DNA of 64,000 bases from contig CAZGNV010000014.1 in assembly GCA_964527835.1 (NCBI GenBank), forward strand, positions 18,626-82,625, given 5' to 3'. Source of the stretch: JAFDCJ01 sp964527835. Its GTDB lineage: Bacteria; Desulfobacterota; Desulfobacteria; Desulfobacterales; JAFDCJ01. Below are positions 8,452-16,658 of the stretch, piece after piece (positions within the stretch are counted from its first letter, which is position 1; every line of letters begins with the position of its first letter). The notes beneath the pieces were generated by a model that was not told the origin of the DNA, made no database searches, and was given only the letters and a program-made list of their open reading frames with translations. The position numbers and the translations under genes were made by a program.

Positions 8452-11400
8452 TTATCCTGCCAGTAGTCCATCAATCTCAGCATAAATCTGTTTGTCCGTG
8501 AAGTGGCGCACCTTGGCGGCCCCGCTGGGGCAATAGGCCGCACAACTGCCACAGCCCTTGCAAACGGCTTCGTTGACCTCGCTGATATTCTTCAATTCAT
8601 TGAATTCGATGGCCGAGTATGGACAAAGCCCGATACAAACCTGGCAGCCAATGCAGACATCCGGATCGATGGTCGAGATCATGGGGGCCACTGCCACCTG
8701 CCCGGAGCTGCTCAGGGCCAGCGCCTCGGCCGCCGCCCCCTTGGCCTGGGCAACCGTGTCGGGAATGTCCTTAGGGCTCTGGCAGGCCCCGGCCAGAAAG
8801 ACACCACTGGAAGCCGTAGAAACCGGCTCGAGTTTGGGGTGCTCTTCCTGGAAAAAACCGTCACTGCCGGTGGTGATGCCGAAGATGCGGCAGACTTCAT
8901 TGGCATCCGGACGCGGCTCCATGGCGGTACACAGGATCACCATCTCCACCGGGATTTTCACCATGCGGTCAGAAAGCGTGTCCTCGGCGGTGACGATCAG
9001 CATGCCATCGGTTTCTTCCACCCGGGTCGCTTTGCCGCGCACCATGCGCACGCCCTCGCTTTGAACGCGCTTGTAAAATTCTTCATAACCTTTGCCGAAG
9101 CAACGCATGTCGATGTAAAAATTATAAATCTGGGTGTCGTGGCCGCACTTGTCCTTTAGCAGGTGGGCATATTTCAGGGCGTACATGCAGCAGGTGCGCG
9201 AGCAGTACTCGTGGTAGTTGATGTCGCGGCTGCCGATGCAGTGCAAAATGGCGACACTTTTCGGAGGCTCGGTGAACTGGAGGCGATTGTCCGGGTCACG
9301 TTTGAGCAGCCGGCCGGCCGTCGGCCCGGTGGCATTGGAAAGCCGTTCAAACTCCAGGTTGGTAAAAACGTTGGCATACCGCCCGTAGCCGTACTGGGTC
9401 ATGGGAGTGGGATCCAGCGGATCGAAACCGGTGGCGACGATGATCGAGCCCACCTCGACCTCTTCGACTTCATCCTCCATCAGATGGTTGATCGCTCGTG
9501 CTTCACAGGCACTCACGCAAAGCTTGCACTCGCAGCAGCCGCCGCAATCCAGGCAGCGGCCGGCTTCCTGCTGCGCTGCCTGCTCGGAAAAATTTTTGTC
9601 GACCTCATCAAAGCTTTGAATTCTCTGGGCTGCATCCAGATGGACGGACTGCACTCTGGGAGCGGCTTCGGTTTTTTCCGGGATCTCCTTCCAGTTGGTG
9701 CCCGGCGATTTTTCAGCGGCCTGTTCCTGCGCGTACTGCTCCAGGTCCTCACCGTTGACAAAGCGCTCAATGGCCGCCACCGCCTTGTGACCGGCGGCCA
9801 CCGCCTCGATGACCGTTGCCGGTCCGGTCACGGCATCGCCGGCGGCAAATACATCAGCCATGCTGGTTTGCAGGGTGTGGGGATTGACCTTGAATGTGTT
9901 TCTCGAAGTCAGCGCCAGCCCGGGTTCTCTTTCGGCCCAGGCCACATCGATTTTCTGCCCAATGGCCGGTATCAGCGCATCGCACGCAACGACGAACTCG
10001 GAGCCTTCAACCGGCACCGGTCTTCGGCGCCCGCTGGCATCGGCCGGACCCAGCTCCGTACGAATGCATTCCAACCCGCTCACCTTCCCGTCCTGGCTGT
10101 GGATGCTGACCGGAGCCGTCAAGTAGGAAAACTCGATGCCTTCCTGCACCGCACCCTCGATCTCTTCAGGATAGGCCGGCATTTCTTTTTCGGAGCGCCG
10201 GTAAACCACCGTCACACTTTGCGCGCCAAGACGTTTGGCTACCCGGGCAGCATCGATGGCCACATTGCCGCCCCCGATCACGATGATCCGGTTGCCGGGC
10301 GCCTTGGCGCTGCCCAGGTTGGCCTCCCTCAAAAAGCGCACGGCATCGATGACATTTTCGGCCTCATCTTCTCCCGGTATGTGCATCCAGATGGAGTCAT
10401 GGGCGCCGATGCCTAAAAACACCGCCGCAAAACCTTCTGTGCGCAGGTCCTCCAGGCCGAAGTCCGAACCGAACCGAACGCCGGTTTTGATTTCGATTCC
10501 GTGGCGCAGAATAAAGTTGATCTCGTTGTCCAGGACATCCGGCGGCAGACGATAGTCCGGGATTCCCACCCGCAGCATGCCGCCCGGTTGGTCAAGGGCC
10601 TCGAAAATCTTTACCTGGAACCCTTTCAGACGCAAATAATAGGCCACTGTCAGTCCGGCCGGACCGGAGCCGATCACCGCAATTTTCTCCGGCCGCTCTT
10701 CGATCGCCGGCAGCGGCAATTGGGAAAGATCCACCTGATCAGCGGCAAAACGCTTCAGATCACGAATGGCAACGGCGCTGTCCACTTCAGCCCGGCGGCA
10801 CATTTTTTCACACGGGGCCGGGCAGACACGGCCCAGGGTCCCCGGCAGGGGCAGGCGCTCCATGATCAGCTTGACCGCCTCGGTGTAGCGGCCTGTTTTA
10901 ATCAGCGCGACATAGCCCTGGACATTGGTCCCCGCCGGACAGGTTGTCACACAGGGGGCCCGGTCGTATTTGTCGATCAGGTAGGTAATCGGTACGGCCT
11001 GGGGGAAGGGCCGATAGATGGCCTTGCGGTTCTTGGTGCCCACATCCCATTCATTGGGAAATTCGATGGGACAGACTTTTTCACATTCGCCGCAGCCGGT
11101 ACAATTGGTTTCCACGTAACGGGACTTGCGGCGGATCCTGACTTTGAAATTGCCGATAAAACCGCTCACATCCTCCACCTCGCTGTATGAAAGCAGTTCG
11201 ATATTCGGCTCCTGGCCAACGGAAACCATTTTGGGGGTCCCGATGCAGGCTGCACAGTCAAGGGTGGGAAAGGTCTTGTCGTACTGGAGCATGTGCCCGC
11301 CCACCGTCGGCTGTCTTTCCACCAGGTAGACCTTGTATCCGGCCTTGGCGATATCAAGCGATGCCTGCATGCCGGCAATCCCGCCGCCCACCACCAGTGT

Positions 11401-11832
11401 GTTGGTGCACACGGGAAATTTCGCCGGTGTCAGCTCATATTGCTGGACCACCCGCAAGACACCGGCTCCGACCAGGGTTTTGGCCTTTTCAGTGGCCTCG
11501 GCTTCATCTTCGGTAACCCACGAAACATGCTCACGCACGCTGACCATGTGAAATGCCCGGTAGGGATTGAGGCCGGCCCGCTCACAGGCCGCGCGGAAGG
11601 TCTTTTCGTGCATCCGCGGCGAACACGACGCGACGACCACGCGGGTAAGATCGTACTGGTGGATATCTTTTTCGATCAGTTCCTGCCCGGGGTCCGAGCA
11701 CATGAACAGGTAATCCCGGGATACCGCGACATTCGGCAGGGTCGCCACGTACTCGGCGACTTCTTTGACCCGCACCCGGTAAGCGATGTTGATGCCGCAG
11801 TGGCAGATATAAAATCCGATCCGTTCAGACAT
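8452..11832 (-). CDS. hdrA: HdrA with inserted GltD/NfnB-type NAD(P)H-FAD module
   Basis: 1126 residues from an ATG at 11832 preceded by GGAGG; it overlaps the upstream gene by 8 bases. HdrA N-terminus (FYICHCGINIA), FAD motif VVGGGIAGMQASLDIA, a CxxC at TLDCAACIGTPK, and a ferredoxin motif CTGCGECEKVCP. About 430 residues similar to the glutamate synthase small subunit are then inserted: CVTTCPAGTN, CPAPCEKMC, an FAD motif VIGSGPAGLTVAYYL, and an NAD(P) motif IGGGNVAIDAARVAKRLGA followed by VVYRRSEKEMPA. HdrA resumes with CCECKLCVSACE, CIGSRD and YCSRTCCM, and ends with two [4Fe-4S] motifs. The insertion gives HdrA its own pyridine-nucleotide site, so NAD(P)H is a likely partner in bifurcation. 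NADPH preference (YRRS) is a guess. Confidence 0.92.
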   Translation of the reverse strand: MSERIGFYICHCGINIAYRVRVKEVAEYVATLPNVAVSRDYLFMCSDPGQELIEKDIHQYDLTRVVVASCSPRMHEKTFRAACERAGLNPYRAFHMVSVREHVSWVTEDEAEATEKAKTLVGAGVLRVVQQYELTPAKFPVCTNTLVVGGGIAGMQASLDIAKAGYKVYLVERQPTVGGHMLQYDKTFPTLDCAACIGTPKMVSVGQEPNIELLSYSEVEDVSGFIGNFKVRIRRKSRYVETNCTGCGECEKVCPIEFPNEWDVGTKNRKAIYRPFPQAVPITYLIDKYDRAPCVTTCPAGTNVQGYVALIKTGRYTEAVKLIMERLPLPGTLGRVCPAPCEKMCRRAEVDSAVAIRDLKRFAADQVDLSQLPLPAIEERPEKIAVIGSGPAGLTVAYYLRLKGFQVKIFEALDQPGGMLRVGIPDYRLPPDVLDNEINFILRHGIEIKTGVRFGSDFGLEDLRTEGFAAVFLGIGAHDSIWMHIPGEDEAENVIDAVRFLREANLGSAKAPGNRIIVIGGGNVAIDAARVAKRLGAQSVTVVYRRSEKEMPAYPEEIEGAVQEGIEFSYLTAPVSIHSQDGKVSGLECIRTELGPADASGRRRPVPVEGSEFVVACDALIPAIGQKIDVAWAEREPGLALTSRNTFKVNPHTLQTSMADVFAAGDAVTGPATVIEAVAAGHKAVAAIERFVNGEDLEQYAQEQAAEKSPGTNWKEIPEKTEAAPRVQSVHLDAAQRIQSFDEVDKNFSEQAAQQEAGRCLDCGGCCECKLCVSACEARAINHLMEDEVEEVEVGSIIVATGFDPLDPTPMTQYGYGRYANVFTNLEFERLSNATGPTAGRLLKRDPDNRLQFTEPPKSVAILHCIGSRDINYHEYCSRTCCMYALKYAHLLKDKCGHDTQIYNFYIDMRCFGKGYEEFYKRVQSEGVRMVRGKATRVEETDGMLIVTAEDTLSDRMVKIPVEMVILCTAMEPRPDANEVCRIFGITTGSDGFFQEEHPKLEPVSTASSGVFLAGACQSPKDIPDTVAQAKGAAAEALALSSSGQVAVAPMISTIDPDVCIGCQVCIGLCPYSAIEFNELKNISEVNEAVCKGCGSCAAYCPSGAAKVRHFTDKQIYAEIDGLLAG

Positions 11833-14131
11833 GGTTGGCCTCCTGCTCCAAACCCGGCTCAACGTGCTCAGCTGTCTTGATTTCATCCCCGGCAAAAACC
11901 GACTGCCACAACAATTGAGCCAGGTCCTGCACCATAATTTGATCTTCAACTCCAAGTTCCCGCACGGCTTCATTGAGCATGCGAATGCAGTATGGACAAG
12001 CCGTGGCAATCACCTCAGCCCCCGTGCCAAGCGCCTCCTGCACGCGCAGCACCCCAAAGGATTGATTGAGGGCCTCCTTGCTCCAGGCACCGCCGCCACC
12101 GCCGCCGCAACAAACGCTTCCTTGCCGGTTGTTGGGCATCTCGATCAGCTTGAGCCCGGGGATGCTCTGTAAAACACGGCGGGGCGCTTCATAGATGCCG
12201 TTGTACCGCCCCAGGTAGCACGGGTCGTGAAAAGTGACGATGCGATCGATTTCTCCCACCGGCCTTAAACGCCCTGATGCAATCAGCCGGTCGAGCAGCT
12301 CGGTGTAATGTTGACTGTCAACCGAGCCTGTCAATTCCGGATACTGCTTCTTAAAAGCATTCAGACAGTGGGGCGAGGCGGTCAGGATCTTGTGCACGCC
12401 GGCCTTCACAAACAACTCGCTGTTTTTACGAACCAGCTGCGCAAACACATCCATGGCCCCGATCTTGTGGGCCGGATCTCCGCAGCAGTTCTGCTCGCTA
12501 CCGAGGGTGCCGAAGGAAACACCAGCCGTTTTGAGCAGCCGGGGCAGCACCCGACCAGATTGCTGGGCTGCGGGGTCATAGGCGGTGGTGCAGCAGATAA
12601 AAAGGCAGTAATCGTGTTCGGGGGCAAAGGGCGCAATGTCCAGCCCCTGGGCCCACTGCAGGCGTTTTTCGCGATCCTGCCCCCAGGGGTTGCCGTTTTG
12701 CGTCAGGCTGTCCAGGGGCATCTCAAAGTATGACGGGGTGTTGCCGTGGCTGACATTGAGGCCACGCACGGCCTGCATGACGTCGACAATCTCGATTCCT
12801 CGCGGGCAGAGCACCCCGCAAGCGTTGCAGGTCACACAGCTGCACACGGCCTGGTCCACGGACTGATCGCTGCCACAGTCCAGGGCAAGCTCGCGCAAAA
12901 TGCGGCGCGGGTTGTAGGACGCAGCCAGGTTCCAGGGACAGGCCCCCGTGCAGGTGCCGCATTGCAGACAACTTAAAAAAGCATCCCCGACTGTGGCCCG
13001 CACCTGCTCAACATCGACTGCGGAGTTCTTGACCGCCCGGTCCTTGACGGCAGCTAGAAACACGGCCAGCGGCCGGTAGAAAAGATGCGACCATTTGCCG
13101 AAGGGGACCTCTATGACCAGCATGGGAACGGCGATGGCCAGGTGGATCACATACATGACATAAGTTCCCATGGGCCAGCCGGCCAGGCGGATGATGTGCA
13201 TCAAAATGCCGGTCAAGGTGGTGAAAAACAGCAGAATCAGAAAAAGCCAGTCCGTCGGCTCGGAGTAGCGGTGGATCAACTCCTGCTTGCGACGACGGCT
13301 GCGCATCATCTCCACGGTAATGACCAGCAGCACGCCGGTGGCATAGTAGCCGAAAATGCTGGTGAAATGCCAGCTGGTGTCATCGACCTGGAACCAGCGA
13401 ATGCAAACGATGATCAGCGTCATCATGGTCATGTAGCCGGTAACCAGCAGGAAATGCTTCAACCAGCGGCTGCGGTCCTCGCCGCATTGGCGCCATCGCT
13501 TCTGGGTGGCAAAGTGAACCACAAAGGCTTTGGCTTGGGTAATATAGAGGTGCAAGGGCACTTTTGTATCGGCCATGATGAAGCGAAACATGCGAAAGGC
13601 GTTGGACAACAGGAACGCCGACAGGATGGCGGCCATCACCAGATCGCCGATCTCAATCCACATCACCGGGGCAAAGGAATTGACGGCAACCCGGTCGGTG
13701 ATGATGGGCCCGTGGAAGAAAATAAACAGCAGGATGATGCCCAGCGCGACTACGCCCAGCGCCCCGATCTCCCAGGCCTCAGAGAGATAAAGCCGCTTGG
13801 CGAGCCCTGTCCAGTCGTACTGGGTGGTCAGCCAGCGGCGCACGGCCATCATGGTTTCAGCCGGTTCGGCCCCCCGGGGGCAGTCCTGGTTGCACTCCCC
13901 GCAATAATAACACAGCCAGGGCTCGGGCGACTGGAGCAGCTTGTCTTTGAGCCCCAGTTGAAGATAGCGGTATATCTTTCGTGGGAACGGATTCATTCCA
14001 CTGGACAGCGGGCAGGATGCGCTGCAGGCGGCACACTGCATGCAGATTTCCATGTCCCGGGCGCCAAATTGGGCCACTTCCTGGTACAGTTGGGAATCGA
14101 TACGATTATCCATCAGCCCACCCCATTGCAT
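11825..14131 (-). CDS. QmoC-like HdrC/cytochrome b membrane protein fused to HdrD
   Basis: About 768 residues. The ATG at 14131 is chosen for the GGATGAGGAA just upstream; ATG 14113 is an alternative. Cys30/33/36/40 and Cys74/77/80/84 form two [4Fe-4S] sites, followed by DWTGLAKRLYLSEAWE, which resembles QmoC. Roughly six membrane segments follow (about 115-390; NarI/HdrE-like). A second 2[4Fe-4S] domain comes next (CLQCGTCTGACP, CSCVTCNACGVLCP), and then two CCG domains (EQNCCGDP; HDPCYLGR with SVCCGGGGGGAW) as in HdrB/HdrD. One polypeptide thus joins quinone-facing heme b to a non-cubane Fe-S reductase site. It starts 28 bases after the receiver gene and overlaps the downstream HdrA, so a membrane-anchored Qmo/Hdr complex is likely. 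Confidence 0.88.
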   Translation of the reverse strand: MQWGGLMDNRIDSQLYQEVAQFGARDMEICMQCAACSASCPLSSGMNPFPRKIYRYLQLGLKDKLLQSPEPWLCYYCGECNQDCPRGAEPAETMMAVRRWLTTQYDWTGLAKRLYLSEAWEIGALGVVALGIILLFIFFHGPIITDRVAVNSFAPVMWIEIGDLVMAAILSAFLLSNAFRMFRFIMADTKVPLHLYITQAKAFVVHFATQKRWRQCGEDRSRWLKHFLLVTGYMTMMTLIIVCIRWFQVDDTSWHFTSIFGYYATGVLLVITVEMMRSRRRKQELIHRYSEPTDWLFLILLFFTTLTGILMHIIRLAGWPMGTYVMYVIHLAIAVPMLVIEVPFGKWSHLFYRPLAVFLAAVKDRAVKNSAVDVEQVRATVGDAFLSCLQCGTCTGACPWNLAASYNPRRILRELALDCGSDQSVDQAVCSCVTCNACGVLCPRGIEIVDVMQAVRGLNVSHGNTPSYFEMPLDSLTQNGNPWGQDREKRLQWAQGLDIAPFAPEHDYCLFICCTTAYDPAAQQSGRVLPRLLKTAGVSFGTLGSEQNCCGDPAHKIGAMDVFAQLVRKNSELFVKAGVHKILTASPHCLNAFKKQYPELTGSVDSQHYTELLDRLIASGRLRPVGEIDRIVTFHDPCYLGRYNGIYEAPRRVLQSIPGLKLIEMPNNRQGSVCCGGGGGGAWSKEALNQSFGVLRVQEALGTGAEVIATACPYCIRMLNEAVRELGVEDQIMVQDLAQLLWQSVFAGDEIKTAEHVEPGLEQEANHV

Positions 14132-14159
14132 TTCCTCATCCTGTGAGCGCACAGTTGCA

Positions 14160-14600
14160 TCAGACCGTCTCCTCGGTCGCATCAGCGTTGCTGGTCTCAG
14201 TGAGCGCCTGCACCAGCTGCAGCAGTTCATCGGCCTCCGGCGGCTTCACCAGGTAGGCTTGCGGTCCGGGAACTCCCTGCCCGGAAGGCCGGCTGCTGAA
14301 TTTCTGGCAATGATAAAAAGTCTTTTGATCAACGTCTGACAGCATGATGACCGGGATTTTTTTCAGTTTTTCATCATGCTTGAGATCCCGGTACAGCAGC
14401 ATATTGCTGTCGCGGTATTGCAGGATATTGAGAATAATGAGCGCCGGGGTTTCCTCCATGATGCGCTGCAGTCCGGCAGCGCCACTTTCAACAACCACGG
14501 TTTCAAAACCGCCGCTGCCCAGGAGATTGAGCAGGAAAATGCGCATATCCGGTTCATTGCCGATGAGAAAAATCTTTTTTTTCTCCCTCTCTCGGTTCAA
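14160..14600 (-). CDS. Degenerate (pseudo-)receiver protein
   Basis: 146 residues with a CheY-like outline, but the acidic pair is replaced (FLIGNEPDMR instead of VVDDE) and the phosphoacceptor position reads IILNILQYRD, with Asn where Asp is expected. The Lys of the KP motif is kept (YLVKPPEADEL). There is no output domain. It is the first gene of the leftward Hdr operon, 28 bases ahead of the QmoC-HdrD fusion. Receivers lacking phosphorylation residues generally act as protein-interaction modules; here it could dock on a kinase or on the receiver inside the HdrA fusion. That role is inference. The start codon is ATG 14600; no strong ribosome site is visible. Confidence 0.75.
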   Translation of the reverse strand: MNREREKKKIFLIGNEPDMRIFLLNLLGSGGFETVVVESGAAGLQRIMEETPALIILNILQYRDSNMLLYRDLKHDEKLKKIPVIMLSDVDQKTFYHCQKFSSRPSGQGVPGPQAYLVKPPEADELLQLVQALTETSNADATEETV

Positions 14601-14682
14601 GGAAGTCCCCCCTTTTTCAGCAAAAAAGAGGCCAGTGGCAGGATGAAATTAACGCCTTTCCGGATAAAATTATAAAAGTTAT

Positions 14683-14699
14683 AAGCAGTAAGCATGCCA
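14683..14699 (-). promoter_or_regulatory. Sigma-54 (-24/-12) promoter for the leftward Hdr operon
   Basis: Reverse strand TGGCATGCTTACTGCTT, with invariant GG and GC separated by exactly 10 bases. Initiation would fall about 70 bases before the first start codon at 14600. Confidence 0.7.
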
Positions 14700-14712
14700 G
14701 GCAGGCTTAAAT

Positions 14713-14728
14713 TAATAACATGTTATTA
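14713..14728. repeat. Perfect 16-bp palindrome TAATAACATGTTATTA
   Basis: Uninterrupted dyad directly upstream of the leftward sigma-54 promoter, unrelated in sequence to the TGTTGCA dyads farther out. It could be an operator for a separate regulator. Confidence 0.5.
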
Positions 14729-14783
14729 TATCAATTGGTTATGTTCATAGCGGCAGCGATCCGGCCCCGGGGCACGCCAAGCA

Positions 14784-14886
14784 TGTTGCATCCGATGCAA
14801 CACATAATTTACGATTATTATTGGTATTATTTAAAATATAACAAAATTCGTGTTGCAATAATGTTGCAACACGACAAAATGCAACA
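14784..14886. promoter_or_regulatory. TGTTGCA dyads: candidate enhancer sites for a sigma-54 activator
   Basis: Dyad 1 is TGTTGCAT-CCG-ATGCAACA (14784-14802). Dyad 2 is CGTGTTGCAA-TAATG-TTGCAACACG (14849-14873). A half-site ATGCAACA lies at 14879-14886. They sit about 85-190 bases upstream of the leftward -24/-12 promoter and also upstream of the divergent kinase gene. The adjacent NtrC-type regulator (16659-18008) is the natural candidate to bind them. Confidence 0.65.
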
Positions 14887-14920
14887 CAACCAACAATTGT
14901 CGTCCGATGGCAGCAATACC

Positions 14921-14949
14921 TTGACTCGATGAAAATTTTTTATTATTTT
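14921..14949 (+). promoter_or_regulatory. Candidate sigma-70 promoter for the kinase/NtrC pair
   Basis: TTGACT (14921-14926), a 17-base spacer, then TATTTT (14944-14949), about 80 bases before the start codon at 15032. Confidence 0.4.
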
Positions 14950-15031
14950 TCGATACATACACAGGATCAAAACGAATCATCCCTGAACAACCCATTGAGC
15001 CTTTGAACCCTTTTGGCGGAGGGGTGCCGCT

Positions 15032-16567
15032 ATGATTGCCGGGCCAAACCATCATCACCGGGATCGGTTGCCATTCAGACTGGCCATTGTCGGCGGCGGA
15101 CGGGCCTGCAAATTTTTCCTGGAACTCATTAAAAACGAATCTTTGCCCCTGCTGGATATCGAACTGGTCGGGGTTTGCGATATCGATTCCGAGGCCGAAG
15201 GACTGTTGCTGGCCCGGCAGATGGGGATACCCACCACAGCTGATTTCCGGGATTTCTTTAAAATTAAAGACCTCGATGCAATCATTGAACTGACCAACAG
15301 CCGGGATGTTCTGCTGGAGCTCATCCAGCTACGGCCGAAGCGGGTGGGAGTGGTGGAGCACAATATCGGCAAACTGCTGAGAACCCTGTTTACCATCAAC
15401 CAGCGACTCAAGGAGGCCGAACACCAGGTGCTCCTTGAAAAAATGTCGTCCGATTTTCTGATCCAGCAAAGCAATGCCGCCATCGCCGTCTTAAATACCG
15501 ATTTTACGATTGCCGAAGCCAATGAGGCCTATTTGAAGATGGTGGGCAAAGCTAAAAAAGAAGTTCTCGGCTCTTATTGCTACGAAACATACTACGGGTT
15601 GAGCGCCCCGTGCTCGATTGCCAGGCCCACCCTGAAATGCCCCATGGTGGAAACCATGAAAACCGGCAAGTCGGCCCACGTCATCCATGAATTCTCCGGC
15701 GCCCGGGAAGACTTCAGCTATGGCAACATTGTCACCTATCCCCTCAAAGACCGGGATGGGGAAATCATTCGCATCATTGAAATATGGCGCGATGTCACCG
15801 AGGAAATTGCAATCCGTTGTGCGCAACGACTGGAGGAAATCAAGGCGGACCTCAACCGGATGGTTCAGGAGGACCGCATGATTTCCCTGGGAAAACTGGC
15901 GGCCAGCTGCGCTCACGAGATCAACAACCCCATTCAGGGGCTGCTGACTTTCAGCCACCTGCTGCAGGAAATGGTGACAGACAATCAAATCGACCCGCGG
16001 GACATCCAAAAGTTCAAAGAATACCTGGCCATCATGTCAACGGAGCTGGAGCGCTGCGGCAACATCGTCTCCGGGCTGCTGTCATTTTCCCGTGAAACTT
16101 CGCAGGAATTTGTCGATATCAGCATGAACGACGTGATTGAGGCGGTTGTTTCCCTGACGCGCCACAAGATGGAACTTCAAAATATTCGGCTCACCGTGGA
16201 TCTTTGCCGGGAAATGCTGCTTCTCAGGGGGGATCCGAACTGTCTGCAGCAGTGCGTGCTCAATCTGATTTTCAATGCCATCGAGGCGATGCCCCAGGGC
16301 GGTGAGCTGCTGGTAAAATCTCGATTGGATAAAAACAGGAAACGCTTTCAGGTGGAAATTCAAGACACCGGCTGTGGCATTCCCGCTAAAGACCTGGATC
16401 ATGTATTTGACCCGTTTTTCACCACCAAACCGGACGGGGAAGGAACCGGCCTGGGACTGTCGATTGTCTACGGTGTTATCAAAAACCATGACGGCAAAAT
16501 AAAGGTGCGCAGTTCGCCGGGACAGGGAACCACTTTTACACTGACATTTCCTGCCAAACGCCCGTGA
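15032..16567 (+). CDS. Cytoplasmic histidine kinase with N-terminal Rossmann (dinucleotide-binding) domain
   Basis: 511 residues; ATG preceded by GGCGGAGG. No membrane segment. Residues about 15-125 look like an NAD(P)-binding Rossmann fold of Gfo/Idh type: FRLAIVGGGRACKFFLELI, then LVGVCDID at the end of strand 2, followed by ARQMGIPTTADFRDFF and AIIELTNS. A PAS domain follows (about 145-265) with several Cys (SYCYETYYGLSAPCS, LKCPM). HisKA has SCAHEINNPIQG and HATPase has GTGLGLSIVYGV. The layout suggests a soluble sensor that reads NAD(P)(H), or another nucleotide-like ligand, through the Rossmann domain. It is followed by an NtrC-type regulator and diverges from the Hdr operon, which makes that operon its likely target. 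Confidence 0.9.
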   Translation: MIAGPNHHHRDRLPFRLAIVGGGRACKFFLELIKNESLPLLDIELVGVCDIDSEAEGLLLARQMGIPTTADFRDFFKIKDLDAIIELTNSRDVLLELIQLRPKRVGVVEHNIGKLLRTLFTINQRLKEAEHQVLLEKMSSDFLIQQSNAAIAVLNTDFTIAEANEAYLKMVGKAKKEVLGSYCYETYYGLSAPCSIARPTLKCPMVETMKTGKSAHVIHEFSGAREDFSYGNIVTYPLKDRDGEIIRIIEIWRDVTEEIAIRCAQRLEEIKADLNRMVQEDRMISLGKLAASCAHEINNPIQGLLTFSHLLQEMVTDNQIDPRDIQKFKEYLAIMSTELERCGNIVSGLLSFSRETSQEFVDISMNDVIEAVVSLTRHKMELQNIRLTVDLCREMLLLRGDPNCLQQCVLNLIFNAIEAMPQGGELLVKSRLDKNRKRFQVEIQDTGCGIPAKDLDHVFDPFFTTKPDGEGTGLGLSIVYGVIKNHDGKIKVRSSPGQGTTFTLTFPAKRP

Positions 16568-16658
16568 AGAACGGACGGATGCTTCCCGCTCGGACCGAAC
16601 CGCCCTACCCCTTTGAAGACATCCGGTTTTACAGGCAACGTCGGCCGGGAGGATTGTT

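Noticed and set aside
11833..12009. N-terminal extension of the HdrA-GltD protein
   Set aside because: It lies inside the QmoC-HdrD gene in another frame, and GGAGG precedes ATG 11832, where HdrA similarity begins.
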